Assembly: GCA_002409445.1 (NCBI GenBank)
Contig: DHNJ01000144.1
Location: 286 to 8,610, forward strand
Length of the DNA: 8,325 nucleotides
Direction: 5' to 3'
Source of the DNA: Armatimonadetes bacterium UBA5419
GTDB taxonomy: Bacteria; Armatimonadota; UBA10988
Below the pieces are notes generated by a model. That model was given only the letters and a program-made list of their open reading frames with translations, was not told where the DNA came from and did not search any database. Each line of letters starts with the position of its first letter. Position 1 is the first letter of the stretch. This document shows, piece after piece, positions 6,570-8,325 of the stretch. The position numbers were made by a program, and so were the translations under genes.

Positions 6570-6593
6570 CTTTCGCTCCTTAGGCCGTAGCCT
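6570..6593 (-). promoter_or_regulatory. Leader of gene 3: AGGC-TACG-GCCT stem-loop fused to AAGGAG ribosome binding site
   Basis: AAGGAG (6576-6581) lies 6 nt before the ATG, and the stem-loop (6582-6593) is directly adjacent. Here the loop is UACG closed by a C-G pair, the UNCG tetraloop class known for exceptional stability. The stem is the same as before genes 1 and 2 while the loop differs. Confidence 0.7.
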
Positions 6594-6599
6594 GGTATT

Positions 6600-6628
6600 A
6601 CGCTAGTGCAGCGTGGGGCGGATGTCCG
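6600..6628 (-). promoter_or_regulatory. Candidate promoter of gene 3
   Basis: Minus-strand CGGACA (6623-6628), 17 nt, then TAGCGT (6600-6605). The -10 overlaps a small inverted repeat ACGCT-GCACT-AGCGT (6600-6614), which could also be an operator half-site pair. The layout matches the promoters proposed for genes 1 and 2. Confidence 0.45.
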
Positions 6629-6640
6629 GCGGCTCAACAC

Positions 6641-6673
6641 CGCGCGCCGCCCGAGGGGATCGGGCGGCGCGTG
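6641..6673 (-). terminator. Stable GC-rich hairpin downstream of gene 4
   Basis: It begins 27 nt past the gene 4 TAG. Twelve uninterrupted pairs (6643-6654 with 6660-6671) close a five-base loop (UCCCC in the transcript). The upper stem differs from the copies at 2916 and 4835 by paired changes (GGU/ACC becomes GA/UC, and the U-G pair becomes C-G), so base pairing is kept while sequence changes. No U-tract follows. Confidence 0.6.
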
Positions 6674-6699
6674 CGGCAGATGCGGCTATGGGCCAGTGG

Positions 6700-8325
6700 C
6701 TAGCCGGTGGGGCTGGTGAGCACGCGGCTGATGCGGCGGAGGCCGGCCTCGTCGACGAGCCAGATATCGCCATCGGGGGCGACGCTGAGGCCGAGGGCTG
6801 GGTAGACGGCGTCGATGCCGCCGATGCTGGCGCTCGCGCCGATGCCGTCGCGCGGAGGGCTCTGCCGCCGCGCGATGGTCGAAACCTCGCCGCTCGAGCT
6901 GATTCGACGCAGGCCGTTGCGGTCCGCGGCGTAGAGGTTACCCGCCTGGTCGCGGGCGATGGCGCCGAGGAAGGCGAAGCGTGCGGTGGACGCGGGGCCG
7001 TCGATATAGCCCGACTCGAAGCCCGGCGTGGCGGACCCGGCGACGGTGGTGACGACGCCGGCGGCGGTGATGCGGCGGAGCTTATGGTTAGCGCGGTCGG
7101 CCACGATGGCCTCGGTGCTGCTGGTCGCCACCAGGTCCCAGGGGGCATTGAACCGCGATGGGCTATCGGTGCTGCCAGTGCCAGCCGCGCCACCGACGAC
7201 GCGAACCACCCAGTTCGCGCGGTTGCTGAGGGTGCCGCCGGCACTGGTGGCCAGGTTGATCTGGTTCACCAGATCGACGAACCAGAGTGTCCGCTCGCCC
7301 GCGACCGCCAAACCCAACGGCGCCCGGATCGGTGAGTTGGCGGCGCCGTTGGGCGTGCCAGGAGTCCCCGTACCGAGGATGTGGCTCACGGTCCAGCTGC
7401 TGGCCGCGGCGGGGTTGGCGCCGGATAGTTGCAGCAGGTAGATCCGGCAGGCGTACGTGTCCGCGACGTAGATCAGGTCTGGCCGGGCGACGGCGACGGA
7501 GGACACGTCGTGGAACCGTGCGGCGGTACCCGGGACGCCCGACCCGTTAACCTCTCCGCTCGACGCCGGATCGCCAGCGATGGTGGTGATCTGACCGGTG
7601 CGCGGGTCGTAGCGTCGAACCGTGCGGTGCGAGCTCAGGAAGACCGCACCGTCTGGGGCGACATCGATGCCGTTGGTCCGCTGGTTCAGCGTGGCGGTGC
7701 GGGCCGGCCCGTCCTGTTGCGAGGCGGTCGCCGTGGGCGCGTTCAGCGATCGGACGATCACTGTTTGTATGTGGGTCCGCGGGTGGGTCACCTGGACCGC
7801 GCCCAAAGGCGGGGTTGGGCTCGCGGTAGCGGCCTCCACGGTGGCGATGAAGCTGAACCGCTGCGTGCCAGCGGGGACCAGGAAGACCCAGGGCAGGGCG
7901 GCGGTGGTCGTCTTGCTGGCCAGCGGACCAGCGGTCAGGGGGTAATCGATGTACGGCTCGGTGCCGTCGCCGGTGCCGTATGCGGTGAGCGGGTTGACCA
8001 ACCGCAGCGCCGTGCCCGACGCGGGCTCGATCCGCAGGCTGCTGAGCACGACGCGCAGGTACTCGTTGCCGATGGGCTGGTTCAGGTTGTTCGTCAGCTG
8101 GACGCTTAGGGCGCGGGTGCCGAGGGAGGCGTTCTCCACGGTCAGCGGCGAGCTGTTGAACGTGATCACGCGGCCGTTCATCACCGCGCGTTTGGTCGCT
8201 TCGCCGGTCAGCGGGGTCACCGTCACCTTACCGGTACCCACGTCGACCCGGAAGACCGCCGTGCCCTCACCAGCGGTCATTGCGGGGGGTGGCGTGCTGG
8301 TACTGCTGCCGCCGCAACCGGCGAG
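6700..8325 (-). CDS. Gene 4 (5' partial): NHL-propeller lipoprotein paralogue running off the window edge
   Basis: The first ATG inside the window (8280) is not the true start. The frame stays open for 15 more codons to the edge and reads LAGCGGSSTSTPPPA, that is, the lipobox and tether. Roughly 19 residues of signal peptide, the ribosome binding site and the promoter lie outside. From the internal Met the protein is 526 residues, the same as the matching part of genes 2 and 3. The N-terminal beta domain (PWVFLVPAGTQRFSFIA) is followed by six NHL-like units, among them FLSSHRTVRRYDPRTGQ, AIVADRANHKLRRIT, LYAADRNGLRRIS and a last PDGDIWLVDEAGLRRISRV. The tether codes for PPP from a C6 run that is in frame here. 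Stop is TAG. It is the most upstream array member seen. Confidence 0.92.
   Translation of the reverse strand, partial: LAGCGGSSTSTPPPAMTAGEGTAVFRVDVGTGKVTVTPLTGEATKRAVMNGRVITFNSSPLTVENASLGTRALSVQLTNNLNQPIGNEYLRVVLSSLRIEPASGTALRLVNPLTAYGTGDGTEPYIDYPLTAGPLASKTTTAALPWVFLVPAGTQRFSFIATVEAATASPTPPLGAVQVTHPRTHIQTVIVRSLNAPTATASQQDGPARTATLNQRTNGIDVAPDGAVFLSSHRTVRRYDPRTGQITTIAGDPASSGEVNGSGVPGTAARFHDVSSVAVARPDLIYVADTYACRIYLLQLSGANPAAASSWTVSHILGTGTPGTPNGAANSPIRAPLGLAVAGERTLWFVDLVNQINLATSAGGTLSNRANWVVRVVGGAAGTGSTDSPSRFNAPWDLVATSSTEAIVADRANHKLRRITAAGVVTTVAGSATPGFESGYIDGPASTARFAFLGAIARDQAGNLYAADRNGLRRISSSGEVSTIARRQSPPRDGIGASASIGGIDAVYPALGLSVAPDGDIWLVDEAGLRRISRVLTSPTG

Larger units (their letters stand above)
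65..8325 (-). repeat. Tandem array of four paralogous lipoprotein gene cassettes
   Basis: Four homologous genes in the same orientation are separated by intergenic regions of 132, 233 and 130 bp. Genes 2-4 align essentially without gaps over 526 residues; gene 1 shares both ends of this architecture but carries an extra propeller. Stop codon, downstream hairpin, promoter spacing, leader stem-loop and ribosome binding site all recur in order, so the duplicated unit is the whole cassette rather than the coding part only. Confidence 0.9.

Noticed and set aside
65..8325. TAG recoding, because all four genes end in TAG
   Set aside because: Each TAG falls right after the conserved C-terminal end and is followed by non-coding sequence with a hairpin; shared ancestry explains the common stop.
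1..8325. CRISPR array, tRNA, rRNA, insertion sequence or prophage features
   Set aside because: No short regularly spaced repeats, cloverleaf, transposase motif or terminal repeats were seen; the repetition is explained by paralogous genes.

Overview
The window is GC-rich bacterial DNA. All of its supportable coding sequence lies on the minus strand, as one tandem array of four paralogous genes. They read right to left in the order 4 (6700..8325, cut by the window edge), 3 (4887..6569), 2 (2975..4653, with a one-base frameshift) and 1 (65..2842). Each encodes a predicted surface lipoprotein: a type II signal peptide with an L-[AS]-[AG]-C lipobox, a Ser/Pro-rich tether, an N-terminal beta-rich domain, and a C-terminal NHL-type beta-propeller of about six blades. 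Lipoboxes, strong AAGGAG ribosome binding sites and the base composition point to a GC-rich, probably diderm bacterium. I cannot name a phylum from this window, because there is no housekeeping gene or RNA gene to anchor it.

Each gene appears to be a self-contained cassette. Reading along the minus strand, every complete intergenic region holds: TAG stop of the upstream gene; a very stable GC-rich hairpin about 20 to 30 bases later; a 58-bp module of fixed length; then the next ATG. The module contains a plausible sigma70-like promoter (GGACA-type -35, exactly 17 nt, TAGCGT/CAGCGT -10). Six bases after the -10 comes a short stem-loop AGGC-NNNN-GCCT, fused directly to AAGGAG, and the ATG follows 6 nt later. 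The module is about 80 percent identical between copies, including between genes whose proteins have diverged much further. I therefore read the four genes as separately transcribed units sharing one promoter and leader design, not as a classical operon.

Genes 2, 3 and 4 are close relatives: from the equivalent residue after the tether, each is exactly 526 residues long. Gene 1 is larger (925 residues) because a whole second six-bladed NHL propeller sits inside a loop of its N-terminal domain. Gene 2 is intact except for one missing C in a poly-C run between lipobox and mature domain. This separates the signal peptide from the body and creates an ATGA stop/start overlap. It could be a sequencing error, a recent mutation, or a phase-variable or slippage switch.

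Both window ends fall in sequence belonging to the repeating cassette: a low-complexity C/G run at the left, and at the right a lipobox region identical to that of gene 3. The window is probably a contig that broke on both sides inside a longer array. No function beyond a surface-exposed binding or scaffold role can be assigned. No mobile element, CRISPR, tRNA or rRNA was seen.
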